Shown here piece after piece: positions 28,154 to 37,700 of a DNA stretch of 64,000 nt (positions are counted from its first letter, which is position 1; every line of letters begins with the position of its first letter). The position numbers and the translations under genes were made by a program. Under the pieces are notes generated by a model that saw nothing but the letters and a program-made list of their open reading frames with translations, was not told where the DNA came from and ran no database searches. Source of the DNA: Alteromonadaceae bacterium Bs31 (lineage in GTDB: Bacteria > Pseudomonadota > Gammaproteobacteria > Pseudomonadales > Cellvibrionaceae); assembly GCA_900177435.1 (NCBI GenBank), contig FXAI01000001.1, positions 539,663-603,662 on the forward strand, given 5' to 3'.

Positions 28154-28713
28154 CGTTCAGGCGCCTCTAAAGACATTAGTGTTTCTAACGCCTTGATTTT
28201 ACCAAGAAGAATTGCACTGCGTTCCCGAGCATGATTGTAAAGATCTTGGATTTGACTTTTAAGGCTAGGGTGCGCTGCACATAGAGCGTCATATTCTTCT
28301 GCCTCGCCGACTGCACAGAGCATGTCAGATTTATGCTGACTCAACCTATTCGATAGATCTTTTATTGCCTCGGAGGTAGACGATTTTTGATGGGCAGTTG
28401 GCGCAATACTTGGGGCGTCAACAGTGACGAGTTCTTTCTTTTCAGTAATGTCTTTGGAGTCTGTAATCTTTTTAAATTTCTCACTGAGCGTGTAAGTTGG
28501 CCAGCCACCCTTATTGATCTCTCTTAACATAAGATCGGCTTTCATCATTCTTACCATATTCCTATAGACGAATTGACGCGCTGGCTTTTTATTCGAATGC
28601 TTGCACGTGGCGCTCTCTAAATAAGCGGTTGTTAGTTGATCTACGGTAAACGGCTTTGCAATAAAAGGCCTAAGAACAACTAATAGTTCCGGTTTAATAG
28701 CAATTGTTTTCAT
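28147..28713 (-). CDS. Winged-helix/coiled-coil protein of the helicase cluster
   Basis: This 188-residue protein has an N-terminal part (residues 1-75) that looks like a small winged-helix domain: FTVDQLTTAYLES, then RQFVYRNMVRMMKADLMLRE and the wing GGWPTYTLSE. Residues 105-185 are predicted long helices (coiled coil). I do not recognise the family. It is translationally coupled to the helicase (7-base overlap). Its start lies 12 bases from the first of three TGTC/GACA inverted repeats, so it should be under the same control as the divergent XRE gene. It may recognise DNA or another partner for the helicase. Confidence 0.6.
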   Translation of the reverse strand: MKTIAIKPELLVVLRPFIAKPFTVDQLTTAYLESATCKHSNKKPARQFVYRNMVRMMKADLMLREINKGGWPTYTLSEKFKKITDSKDITEKKELVTVDAPSIAPTAHQKSSTSEAIKDLSNRLSQHKSDMLCAVGEAEEYDALCAAHPSLKSQIQDLYNHARERSAILLGKIKALETLMSLEAPERC

Positions 28714-28724
28714 CTACTTCTTAG

Positions 28725-28787
28725 TGTCTATGACATGAGTGTCTCGAATTTCGCGACATTCTATATTGTCTCTATCATCGAGACAAT
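28725..28787. promoter_or_regulatory. Three operator-like inverted repeats between divergent genes
   Basis: The repeats are TGTCTATGACA (28725-28735), TGTCTCGAATTTCGCGACA (28740-28758, 8 of 9 pairs) and ATTGTCTC-7-GAGACAAT (28765-28787, perfect). All share TGTC/GACA half sites. They fill the 72 bases between the start codons 28713 (-) and 28786 (+), and the last overlaps the XRE start codon. They are probable binding sites of the XRE protein controlling both directions. Confidence 0.7.
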
Positions 28788-29034
28788 GAAAACATCTCCT
28801 TACTCTCCTCAATACGATAGATTACGCGCTTGGATGAAGCAGAAGCGTGAAGATAGTGGTCTATCCCTTCGGGCTGCATCTGCAAAGATGGGGAGGCATC
28901 ATTCTGTACTGGGAAAGATTGAGCAAGAGAGACGAAAAGTAGAGATAATGGAGTTTATCCAATACTGCCATGTAGTCGGTGCTGATCCGCACGAAGGACT
29001 TGAAGTGATGATCCAATCTATCCGCGACAAATAA
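28786..29034 (+). CDS. XRE-family helix-turn-helix regulator
   Basis: This 82-residue Cro/C1-type repressor has the helix-turn-helix at about 16-42: LRAWMKQKREDSGLSLRAAS (first helices), AKMGRHHSVLGKIEQERRKV (recognition region). ATG 28786 is chosen because the domain starts there and the inverted repeat 28765-28787 overlaps it; the upstream 17 residues in the frame would be coded by operator sequence. It is divergent from the winged-helix/helicase operon and probably represses it and itself. Confidence 0.8.
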   Translation: MKTSPYSPQYDRLRAWMKQKREDSGLSLRAASAKMGRHHSVLGKIEQERRKVEIMEFIQYCHVVGADPHEGLEVMIQSIRDK

Positions 29035-29133
29035 CTGCTTAGCTGCATTACATTAATTCAAAATGAACGTTCAGCGTCACATTGGATTAGACGAATGAGG
29101 CCATAGGAGACGGACATGTTTAAGGGTAGTTTC

Positions 29134-30189
29134 TCACTCACGAAAAGCGCTTCTCAATAACGACTCGCATGCAATATCGATACGTTCATCCTTGCTTTTA
29201 TCAAGACTCAACCACAGTGATAGAGGGTCAACGCACGAATCATCTATAGCTATAACTTCCGGGTCATAGACCCATACCTCCAGCACCACTTCGTCTCGAT
29301 CCCTCCCATGCCCGATCAACTCACTGGCGCTTTTTCTTTCTAACACACGTATCTCGTTATTCTTTGAGATCGAAGACCATTTTGCTGCGGTAATGGCCCA
29401 ATGGCTGATACTGGTGTCGGCAAGCTCAGTGTGATTCGATAACGCCGATTCGCCCGCCAAGCGCTCACCAAATTGCGCTTTATATTGGTTATAGTCTCGC
29501 AAAGAAATCAATATCCGTTTTGTTACAGGGCTTTGAAGTAGAGGCTGCGCAGCTTCCCATAGTGCTCGTTTTGATAATGGGAAGCTTAAGTGTTTCTCGC
29601 GGCCCACTTTATTGGCGACAGCCAATTTCCCGCTAGTCAGTTCATTTATTGCGCGCGAGATGGTCATCGGGCTATATCCCAGTACCTGGGCTAGCTCTTT
29701 GGCCGGCAGTCCAGAGCAATCGCGATGTAGAATCTCCCTTAATATTACAGCCTGAGCTGCGCCGTTTAACACTACCATTTCAGTTTGTATCGAGCGCCGA
29801 AAATATTCACGTAGATCTATGCCTAACATGGGTAGATAAAGCTGATTACCAGGTACAAGAAATGGCACCCGCTGCTCAATCAACCTCTTTCGATTATAAG
29901 AACTTACAGCCTCAATTATGTAGATCACGTCACCCTTGAAGTGCCCACAAATGGTTTGCCAGTGTTTGCGCGCTACTGCGGGTGTCTCACCTTCTTGGGT
30001 GCGGCTCAGCATGAGTAAGCAAGGGCGGCCGAATAAATCTACTTCATAGAAAAGGTACAGATTTTGTAAATAATATGGCAGCTGATCGGCTTCCGACCAA
30101 GCCTTGGGCTGGGCATTGCTGACGGAATCTGCGCCCATTACATTTAGCAAATATTGTTGGGCCCTAATGAGCAAAATTTCCGGAACCAT
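29134..30189 (-). CDS. Winged-helix (MarR-like) DNA-binding protein of the island
   Basis: This 351-residue protein has a predicted helix-turn-helix at about 160-185 (GLPAKELAQVLGYSPMTISRA) followed by a wing (KVGREKHLSFPLSKRALWE). The N-terminal half contains VPFLVPGNQLYLPMLGIDLREYF, a motif I associate with large MarR-like regulators of unknown ligand. The gene lies downstream of drmC, 261 bases away on the same strand, so it may be read as the tail of the DISARM operon or from its own promoter. No partner toxin gene is adjacent. Function in control of the island is inferred. Confidence 0.6.
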   Translation of the reverse strand: MVPEILLIRAQQYLLNVMGADSVSNAQPKAWSEADQLPYYLQNLYLFYEVDLFGRPCLLMLSRTQEGETPAVARKHWQTICGHFKGDVIYIIEAVSSYNRKRLIEQRVPFLVPGNQLYLPMLGIDLREYFRRSIQTEMVVLNGAAQAVILREILHRDCSGLPAKELAQVLGYSPMTISRAINELTSGKLAVANKVGREKHLSFPLSKRALWEAAQPLLQSPVTKRILISLRDYNQYKAQFGERLAGESALSNHTELADTSISHWAITAAKWSSISKNNEIRVLERKSASELIGHGRDRDEVVLEVWVYDPEVIAIDDSCVDPLSLWLSLDKSKDERIDIACESLLRSAFRE

Positions 30190-30450
30190 TGGAGTGCAAC
30201 CTAATAATAACTTGATTTTCGCACACTACCATCCCGCGTGATAGTGTGCAATTTTAGGGTTATCGAAAGTGGCAAGATCCATTACAACTGTAGCAACTAA
30301 TATCTACCTCTAGGACTCGGGTAGGACCTACAGGGCGTACCCCGATATACTAGGTACGAGCTGTGGTTGATCTGCAGTCGTCCTCCAGTAAAATTAATAT
30401 GCCTCCTGTAGAGGACGCAGAACCATGTGCCAAAGAAAATAGCTAGAACA

Positions 30451-31212
30451 CTATACTAGTTTAACTACACCGGTCGTTATCAGTGCTTCCAGTTGATCCT
30501 GTAGGGTTGCTGGCACCATACCGCCAGTAATCAGCACGCCAGCTTCCATATTTTTGTTCATCGCGTGCCCGGTTAGATTTGCGCTTGAAATAAAGGACTT
30601 ACTGCGATCTGCAACAACGACCTTTGCATGCACTCTTGCATCAATCAGATCATCCATTTTTTCGTTCCACCAATACAGTGAAACGCCCGGTAGATCTACT
30701 TTTATTTTGCCAATTACGTCAACTGATATCGATCCACCATGTTGATTAGACGACTCTAGTAGCATGGAGACCGAGACCTTTCTTCGTAATGCGGCCTCAA
30801 TTGCATTAAAGATCAAGGGAACTTTGTAGATTACGAAGCTAACAATAAAAAGCTGGGATTCAGCAGAATCTATAACTTCAAGTAAGGCCTGTTCCGTCCG
30901 CCGGGTAGAAACGATAGGCGTTCTGGGGCCAGACCAAATCAACTCAGCCGCAACTTCATCTCTAGCCTTAATATAGGCGTAACTTGCGCCACGAAGCATT
31001 CCTGCTAACTCAGGCGCCGATACTTTCGAGCACTCTAACGCATCGCAAAGCTTCTGGATTAACTGCCGTACAGCAGGGGTATTCATATTGCGGGACGATA
31101 GGGCACTGAAATCATTTAAAGCAATAGAGGACACATCTTCAGCGATAACCTCTAGCCTCTCAGGGGAAACATTGGAAGCAAGCTCAACAACAACGTCCAT
31201 CAATTGATTCAT
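30451..31212 (-). CDS. drmC: DISARM protein DrmC (phospholipase D-like)
   Basis: This 253-residue protein has a single phospholipase D-type HKD motif, VHAKVVVADRSKSFISSANLT at about residues 205-225 (quoted in part), with His, Lys and Asp in place and the following SSAN strand. The N-terminal 100 residues are helical. DrmC is a core DISARM gene with a nuclease-like fold. Start ATG 31212 is preferred (GGTGA upstream, 1 base after the drmB stop); the frame extends to 31239 inside drmB. It is the last gene of the overlapping defence operon. Confidence 0.85.
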   Translation of the reverse strand: MNQLMDVVVELASNVSPERLEVIAEDVSSIALNDFSALSSRNMNTPAVRQLIQKLCDALECSKVSAPELAGMLRGASYAYIKARDEVAAELIWSGPRTPIVSTRRTEQALLEVIDSAESQLFIVSFVIYKVPLIFNAIEAALRRKVSVSMLLESSNQHGGSISVDVIGKIKVDLPGVSLYWWNEKMDDLIDARVHAKVVVADRSKSFISSANLTGHAMNKNMEAGVLITGGMVPATLQDQLEALITTGVVKLV

Positions 31213-31213
31213 T

Positions 31214-33067
31214 TTATTTATCACCAAAGAAAGCCGCATCAGAGTTTTCTAATGTTGGAATAAGAAGAGTTCTATCAAGATACCGGTTGCCGCGTTCACA
31301 TGATGTTTCTGCAACAAACGAACAGGCGTGGCACGCTGCTGCATGTAACGATTGATCTTTACCTGGATGATGCTCGGAGCATAGTGGATCGGAAGAGCAT
31401 ATCTTTGCTCGACTTAGAGCCTGTAACATTAAACGACCGAGATTTTCAGGTTTACCCAAATCGACCAAACCTCCGAGCGTACCATCGGAGTCAGCAGCAG
31501 CTGTGTATATAAGAATACCCGCTTGAGGGTCACCGTTTTCAGTATCGGCATAAATACGTTCACGAATACTTGCAGCGTTATAACCACATTCCAACGCTAA
31601 CTCTCTAATGAGTAGGTGAGCCAAGGTATGAAGTAGCACATAGCGTATTCCTGGGAAGTCTTCATCTGGATCAAGCTTTCTTGCATTTCTCCAGCCTTGA
31701 TGCCCTTCAAATAATTTTGTCCTTATGTTTTGAACTGATTTTAGAGTCTCCCATTTCGCCAACTCGTCTTCATTAAATTGAATAAAGATACCTTCCCCGT
31801 GAACTTGATTCGCTGGAATCCAAGTAGGAGGAGAAAGGCTCAACTTTGCCATCTCAAGTTCATTCGTAGTACTAGCACTTTTTTCTTGTACTTCTACTCG
31901 TGTGAATCCAATTAGTGCATTCACCTCGCGAAGTCTTTCGAGTAAAAGTACATTGGCAATTTTTGCCTCAAATCCAGCGGGAGGTGTGACACTTCTACTC
32001 AAAAAGTGCGGCCAGTCTGAAGGAGGATTAGGGTTAGTCAAAACCTCCCATTCTGGGCCCTTAATATCAGCGACAGATACCGACCCATTATGTTTGCCGG
32101 ACTTTATCGCCTCTATCGCAGACCAAATATCCTTAGGCTCGTGCTTATCTATTCCTGGCAATGCACCGGTCTTTTTTAAAATTTTTACGGTAATGGACAC
32201 TTCTAAAGGAGAATCCAAATCTTGAAAGTAGTCCCAACCATCCTGAACCAATTGAGAAATAGGATCAGCTGACAATGGAATTGCTAAAGCAGATAAAGTG
32301 ACAGGGAACCATGCGTTGGTTGCACCAAGCAAAACAGCACGAGCGTCTTCCGTACAAACATTGTCGAAAACGTCTAAATGTGGGTGGCGGCCTCTACAGC
32401 CAGGCAAATTCTCTTTGCCAATACGACCAAAGGCGTGAGCCATGTTGCGTGACGCACCACACTCATCACATTTAACCCAAAGATTTTCGGTCTGTAACGA
32501 TGCTCCGCTTTCAAAGAAACGCAGCGTTCCTTTGCAGGTCGATGTTCCGGTATGAACAAAATAATGCCATGGAAAATCATCAAGATGCCCATTTTTACAT
32601 GCAAGAAGAAAACGCGCTGGTACAGCGTCCGCGTCCTTTGCTGGCTGATCACCTCTCGAGCCCTTGCAACCTTTGTGGACGAACCTTGTTTGCTCTGGGC
32701 GGTATCGATTTTCTTTAATTTCAAATAAACCAATATCATATTCCGAAAGCAAGCCACACTTCACACACCGCAACCACCTAGGGAACGGGCGTACTGGTAC
32801 ACCAATATTTGCTTCAGCAGACCATAAATCGACTTGTTCGCTTTTATGGAATGGAGGCATGCGCAAAGTTTCTACCTGTGCCCCAACTTCCTTTCTAACA
32901 GCTGCCAAAAGTCTAGCCTCTTCAATAGGAGGGCATCTATCTTTTTCCCAGTGATTAATTCCCATCGTAACCACTGAAAGGCTTGGAAGGTCAATCAGTG
33001 CACCTGGGCCGTAGGTCCAAAGTAATTGGCTTGGGCGAACTTCGCCGACGGGGGATTTATCATTCAT
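31214..33067 (-). CDS. drmB: DISARM protein DrmB (DUF1998)
   Basis: This 617-residue protein contains the DrmB/DUF1998 N-terminus VRPSQLLWTYGPGALIDLP, several Cys pairs (CVKCG, CKNGH, CDECGA) likely binding zinc, the YVLLHTLAHLLIRELALECGY helix, and a final Cys cluster (CSSDPLCSEHH, CHACSFVAETSCERGN). DrmB works with the helicase DrmA; the DrmAB complex recognises and blocks incoming DNA. The ATG at 33067 overlaps the stop of the preceding gene (ATGA), so it is translationally coupled. Confidence 0.9.
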   Translation of the reverse strand: MNDKSPVGEVRPSQLLWTYGPGALIDLPSLSVVTMGINHWEKDRCPPIEEARLLAAVRKEVGAQVETLRMPPFHKSEQVDLWSAEANIGVPVRPFPRWLRCVKCGLLSEYDIGLFEIKENRYRPEQTRFVHKGCKGSRGDQPAKDADAVPARFLLACKNGHLDDFPWHYFVHTGTSTCKGTLRFFESGASLQTENLWVKCDECGASRNMAHAFGRIGKENLPGCRGRHPHLDVFDNVCTEDARAVLLGATNAWFPVTLSALAIPLSADPISQLVQDGWDYFQDLDSPLEVSITVKILKKTGALPGIDKHEPKDIWSAIEAIKSGKHNGSVSVADIKGPEWEVLTNPNPPSDWPHFLSRSVTPPAGFEAKIANVLLLERLREVNALIGFTRVEVQEKSASTTNELEMAKLSLSPPTWIPANQVHGEGIFIQFNEDELAKWETLKSVQNIRTKLFEGHQGWRNARKLDPDEDFPGIRYVLLHTLAHLLIRELALECGYNAASIRERIYADTENGDPQAGILIYTAAADSDGTLGGLVDLGKPENLGRLMLQALSRAKICSSDPLCSEHHPGKDQSLHAAACHACSFVAETSCERGNRYLDRTLLIPTLENSDAAFFGDK

Positions 33068-34761
33068 ATATTTGTCTCGACCAAGCATGTACTAATTTCT
33101 TTTTCAGAAACGATTTTTAATAGATGTTTAGCTCTTGAGCAAGCAACATAAAAATCTGCAGTACTAAAGTTATCAATTGTTCCAGGTTCAACCACATCAA
33201 TTACGATCACTATGTCCGCTTCCAATCCCTTGAATGAACGTATGGTCGAAAATAATATACCATCCCCCTTTCTCCACTCGGCAGTGTCGAGCGTTAGTTG
33301 ACACCCTCCTACTTTATTACCGTTAATGCAGGATCTATTTAATTTAGAGGGAGACAATATAACGATTTGACTGCAGGAAAGTTTATCGATTGAAATCCAT
33401 TTTTTGACCCAGGAATCAAGTAGCGCGGGCGTTTTATATTTCTTTTCTAAAATCACCTCGGTGATAGCGCCCAAAGGAGCCTGCGGGTGAGTTGCGATTT
33501 CTGTAGCCAATATTTTTGAACAGGTACCTGAAATTGACTTTGTGTTTCTACAGTTAGTGGGCAAATGAAATGGTTCACCTAGCGCTGGGATCGTAATATT
33601 TCCCTTGTTGTAAAGATTCTGCGCAGGATCATAGAATACGTAAAGATAGCCATTCTCTTGCTCTGTATTAAGTAATTCTAAAGGTTGCCACCAATCTGGG
33701 CAGAAGTCTTGCGCCTCGTCAATAACAATACTGTCGAACCTGTCTGGTAATAGTTCAACAGCCTCCCACAGTAAATTTGCAGCATCTTCTCTCCAAAACA
33801 TATCCTCGTTGTGATTCGGCGGGGAAAACCTTATGCCCGCGCTTCTACAAAGGTGGCTACATAGTCCGTGAAAATGAAAAACTGTGATTAAATTTTCGAT
33901 ATCTTTAGGAATTGAATCTTTTAACCAAATGGCTAGTTCTTTGTTATAGCAAACAAGGAGCGTTTTCTTTCCAGATAGTGCAAAACGTTCGGCTTGAGCC
34001 TTAGCTAACATTGTTTTGCCGGACCCCGCAACGCCTTCGACTGCAACTCTTTTGTTCGTTCCTAGAAAGGTTAATAACCGTATCTGCTCATCTGTTAATC
34101 GCACCAATTTTTCTTCTTGCTCTTCGATTGTCCGAAAAAGAGATGGCAGAATGTTAAATGCTGGCAGTATTGCTCGTTGCACCTTACTGAGTTCATCTTT
34201 ACTTAAGGCATATGGGCTCTGCGTACGGGACCAATACCTTAATGCTTTTGCTATCTTTTCTGAAGCAGATGTTAAATCAAGAGATGAAAGGGTAATTGCG
34301 GCGTCAGCGCCTGGAGGTAAAGATCCTGTATAGTTACAGTCGGGGAAAAACACAGCATACCCATAAGGAAATGGTGGTTGGCTACCCCCATAAACTTTAT
34401 CACCTACCATGTCTATGATTCGATGTGAGTTTTTTCTAGCTTGCTCAAACGGATCTTTTATTTCTTTTTTGTATTTATTTAAAACGCGATTCCATATTCG
34501 AGTATCAGCGTCGTATTCTATCGGCCCACCTTTAACTTCTACGACCAACACACCCATTTCAGGCCAAATAATTAGGAAGTCGGCTTCTCCTTCGTTTAAT
34601 GTCACTTTTCCTGTTTTGTCATTTCTATCGGCACGCAACCATGGATAGCTGTGCAGAACAGTCACATTATTGGGGAGCTGATTGATTAACTCTCGCGCAA
34701 CATCTCGTTCCGGTTTTAGATCAATTTCGTTGACATCAATGACTGGAATCAATTTGGCCAT
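33064..34761 (-). CDS. NERD nuclease-domain SF1 helicase embedded in DISARM operon
   Basis: This is a 565-residue protein. Residues 15-120 form a NERD (nuclease-related) domain, with EADFLIIWPEMGVLVVEVKGG containing the Asp...Glu-x-Lys core. A UvrD/Rep-type SF1 helicase follows: Walker A VEGVAGSGKT near 247, VCYNKELA, FHFHGLC, Walker B DEAQDF near 352, Gln/Arg motif LPTNCRNT, and motif V/VI ILFSTIRSFKGLEAD...FYVACSRAK. ATG 34761 with GGGGGGAATGAT upstream is the better start. It sits between drmA and drmB with overlapping ends, so it is part of the operon, yet it is not one of the DISARM genes I know. It probably adds a nuclease or helicase step. Confidence 0.85.
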   Translation of the reverse strand: MAKLIPVIDVNEIDLKPERDVARELINQLPNNVTVLHSYPWLRADRNDKTGKVTLNEGEADFLIIWPEMGVLVVEVKGGPIEYDADTRIWNRVLNKYKKEIKDPFEQARKNSHRIIDMVGDKVYGGSQPPFPYGYAVFFPDCNYTGSLPPGADAAITLSSLDLTSASEKIAKALRYWSRTQSPYALSKDELSKVQRAILPAFNILPSLFRTIEEQEEKLVRLTDEQIRLLTFLGTNKRVAVEGVAGSGKTMLAKAQAERFALSGKKTLLVCYNKELAIWLKDSIPKDIENLITVFHFHGLCSHLCRSAGIRFSPPNHNEDMFWREDAANLLWEAVELLPDRFDSIVIDEAQDFCPDWWQPLELLNTEQENGYLYVFYDPAQNLYNKGNITIPALGEPFHLPTNCRNTKSISGTCSKILATEIATHPQAPLGAITEVILEKKYKTPALLDSWVKKWISIDKLSCSQIVILSPSKLNRSCINGNKVGGCQLTLDTAEWRKGDGILFSTIRSFKGLEADIVIVIDVVEPGTIDNFSTADFYVACSRAKHLLKIVSEKEISTCLVETNI

Positions 34762-34762
34762 A

Positions 34763-37700
34763 TCATTCCCCCCCGCTCTGAACTTCGACTGCACAAGGCT
34801 TTATTGAACGCCATTCATCAAGAGAAAAATCTACAGAAGTATTTAGGTTTGGGTAGCGAAATTTCACGTGAACCGTTGGGTTTCCGGTTTCATCCTGAAG
34901 TTCTGTCCAGCTGCACTTCCCCGCAAATACAGCTTTAGAATAATTCCCTTGCTGGTCGCCTTTTGCAAATAGAATAACAAATACGTTTTTCTGCAATAGC
35001 TGCTCATCTTTATTCCATATTCGCAAGCGTATTTCTTTGCCACCAACCTCAATATTTACCAACTCCCCCGCAGCGAAATTACCTTTGACTATTTCATCAA
35101 GAGTGATGGCCTTACTTTGCGTTGGCGAATAGCGCTTGCTGCTAGATGAGTTTTTGTTTGAGAAAGAACCATCAGAGTCATCGGGCTCAATAGGTTTTGA
35201 TTTCCATTCCGGATTATCAGCTAACTTCCTTGTGTTCATTACTAGCCTTACACCCGGCTCCACTTCACGCATCGACATAGGTACAGTAAAATCATCCCAC
35301 GCCTGTACGCCTGGCGATTTAATTAAGGCCACCATGGTGTCTTTATTTGGCCCTCTCTTTTCATAACCTAAAATACGACCGCCTTTACTTGCTTCCTTTG
35401 CCCATTCATCCATGCGCGACTTCATTTCGGCACGAGATAGCGACTCGATATCAGCGCGGTCGGTAACATTCCATGCTCTTTTGGCAACAACATCCATCGC
35501 CGCTTTTGCTTCAGGTGTATTAGATCTATCCATTGTCATGGCGCCGCGATTAGGATTTAAACCTTCGTTGCTAAGCCTCATCAAACTCAACACCGTGCCG
35601 GTTAAACCACGGTCCATTGCTCTATGGGAAAAAGGCGTAACAGATTGCGCTTCCACGTGTTTGTAAAAAGTTGCATGGTAGTGCTCAAACGTTTCGTAGT
35701 GAGATAAGTCCCTCGGGCGAGCCCAAGTTAGGACTGTGCAAACCAAGCCGGGAAACTGACGGCCGACACGACTTGTGGCTTGGATATATTCGGCGGTTCC
35801 TTTCGGCTGCCCATTTACTGCCATCAAACCTAGCCTATTTACATCTACACCCACCGAAAGCATGTTGGTTGCTAATACCACATCAATTGCTCTGGTATCG
35901 CCTTCCTGCCAATCCGTGACGAATTTATTTTGAATCGGATCAAACCTGCTTTTAAACGGCACCTCTAACTGATCCAGATTTTTGGGAATGTCTCGGCTTG
36001 AAATACGCGAAGTAAGCTCCTTAATATTTTGCACGCTGCGCTGCGCCAATCCAGGCCGATCAACCAAGCTCATCTGCACACGATACGAACGCGTCTGCAC
36101 ATCATCTTCTGCTAGCCGCTTCATGCCGCCTAGCTCTCGTAGAGAGTTAAAGTAGCCTACCGTTGTTAAATAAGGGTCGGCAGCTGCTCCAAAACGCTCA
36201 AATAAGCCCTGAGATGCCGTTAAGAACGCAGTGTAAACACGAATTAGCATCGCTGGACGTGAGCTACCTGGAGAGCAAACACCTAAGTAGCGGCGTCCCG
36301 GCTTTTCATCTATTGGCCGCTGAACGGAGAAAAAATTATCTTCTATATCTAATCCATGGGGTGGAAATACGGAAACGTTGCGCATGAATACGCCGTTAAC
36401 CTGTTCCTTAGCCTTTCGCACTGTTGCAGTCGAAGCAACAACTTTAGGTCTAACGCTTTTTCCGTCTAGCTGCCACGAGCTAAGCTCATCAACGGCGGTT
36501 TCGTATAATCCAACCATGGTGCCAAGTGGCCCACTAATTAAGTGAAATTCGTCTTGAATAATTAAATCAGGCGGACGAATAGGTAAAATGTCCTTAACTT
36601 TGGTTGCCGCAAAGCCTTTTGCTGCACGATGGTTCCCCTCACACTCCGATTCAGGCCAAAGCAAACCATGACGAGCACATTCTTTATTCGCTCGACCGAA
36701 CAAGGTGCGTACCTGTCCGCGCCAGGCCATCATGGCGAACTTATCAACAGTTGCGATCATCATCGTAGGTGGCCGATGGTAAATTTCTTCATCTACCACT
36801 AATACAGGAATACCCGGTTGCGGCAGCATTGATGATTTCCCACGTGAAAAATCACAATGGCTTTTTTTATCACCACAATAAATAATCGTTTGGCCTGCGA
36901 CCTTATTGACCTCTATATCCCGACCTGGAGCAATTTCGCCTCCACACCAAGGGCAACTTGTCAGCTGCGCTGGTGAGGACGATCCTGCATCCCATTTATC
37001 AGGGTTGCGAATGTCTTGTATCGCCCGATGGCTATCTTCTGTTTTGCCTGGTGTAACTTTGTTACCAACCCAAAGCCCAATGGTATAAGGTTCCTCTCCT
37101 AACGAATTATCTCCTCTCGCCAAGGCATCTCTGCGCAGAACCTCCATCGCGCAAATAAGCGCTGTCGCTCTTTGAAATTGTTGAAGTGTTAACAAACGTA
37201 GGGTGTACCGCATTATCACGGCCAAACCACGACTGCTGTCGTACCCTCCTAAATTGCCCTGAAGCCTACGAATAAACATGGTGAATGCAGCCACACCCAA
37301 ATACGCTTCGGTCTTACCACCACCAGTTGGGAACCACAGTAGATCCGCGTAAGCTTCTATTGGCTGAGTACGATCTTTGTGTGTTGGATCGGCGATAGAC
37401 GGAATTGACAGCAACATGAAAGCTAGCTGAAACGGGCGCCATGACCGGTTCTTTCTAATATTAAAATCTACGAATGATTTTGATTCATTTCGCCGTTGTG
37501 AAAGGGCGAACAAACTATGAATACGCTGACTCGCCATAGCGAGGTTAGCATTGCGAAATGCGGCGAGTGCATCATCATTTTTTGCAATCGTATTCACGCC
37601 TTGAGCCAAACGATCGTGAATAGCATTGCATCGATCAATCACTTCAGACGCTTCATCATCATACCCTGTTACATCTGCGCCAATTCTTTCACGCTGCTCG

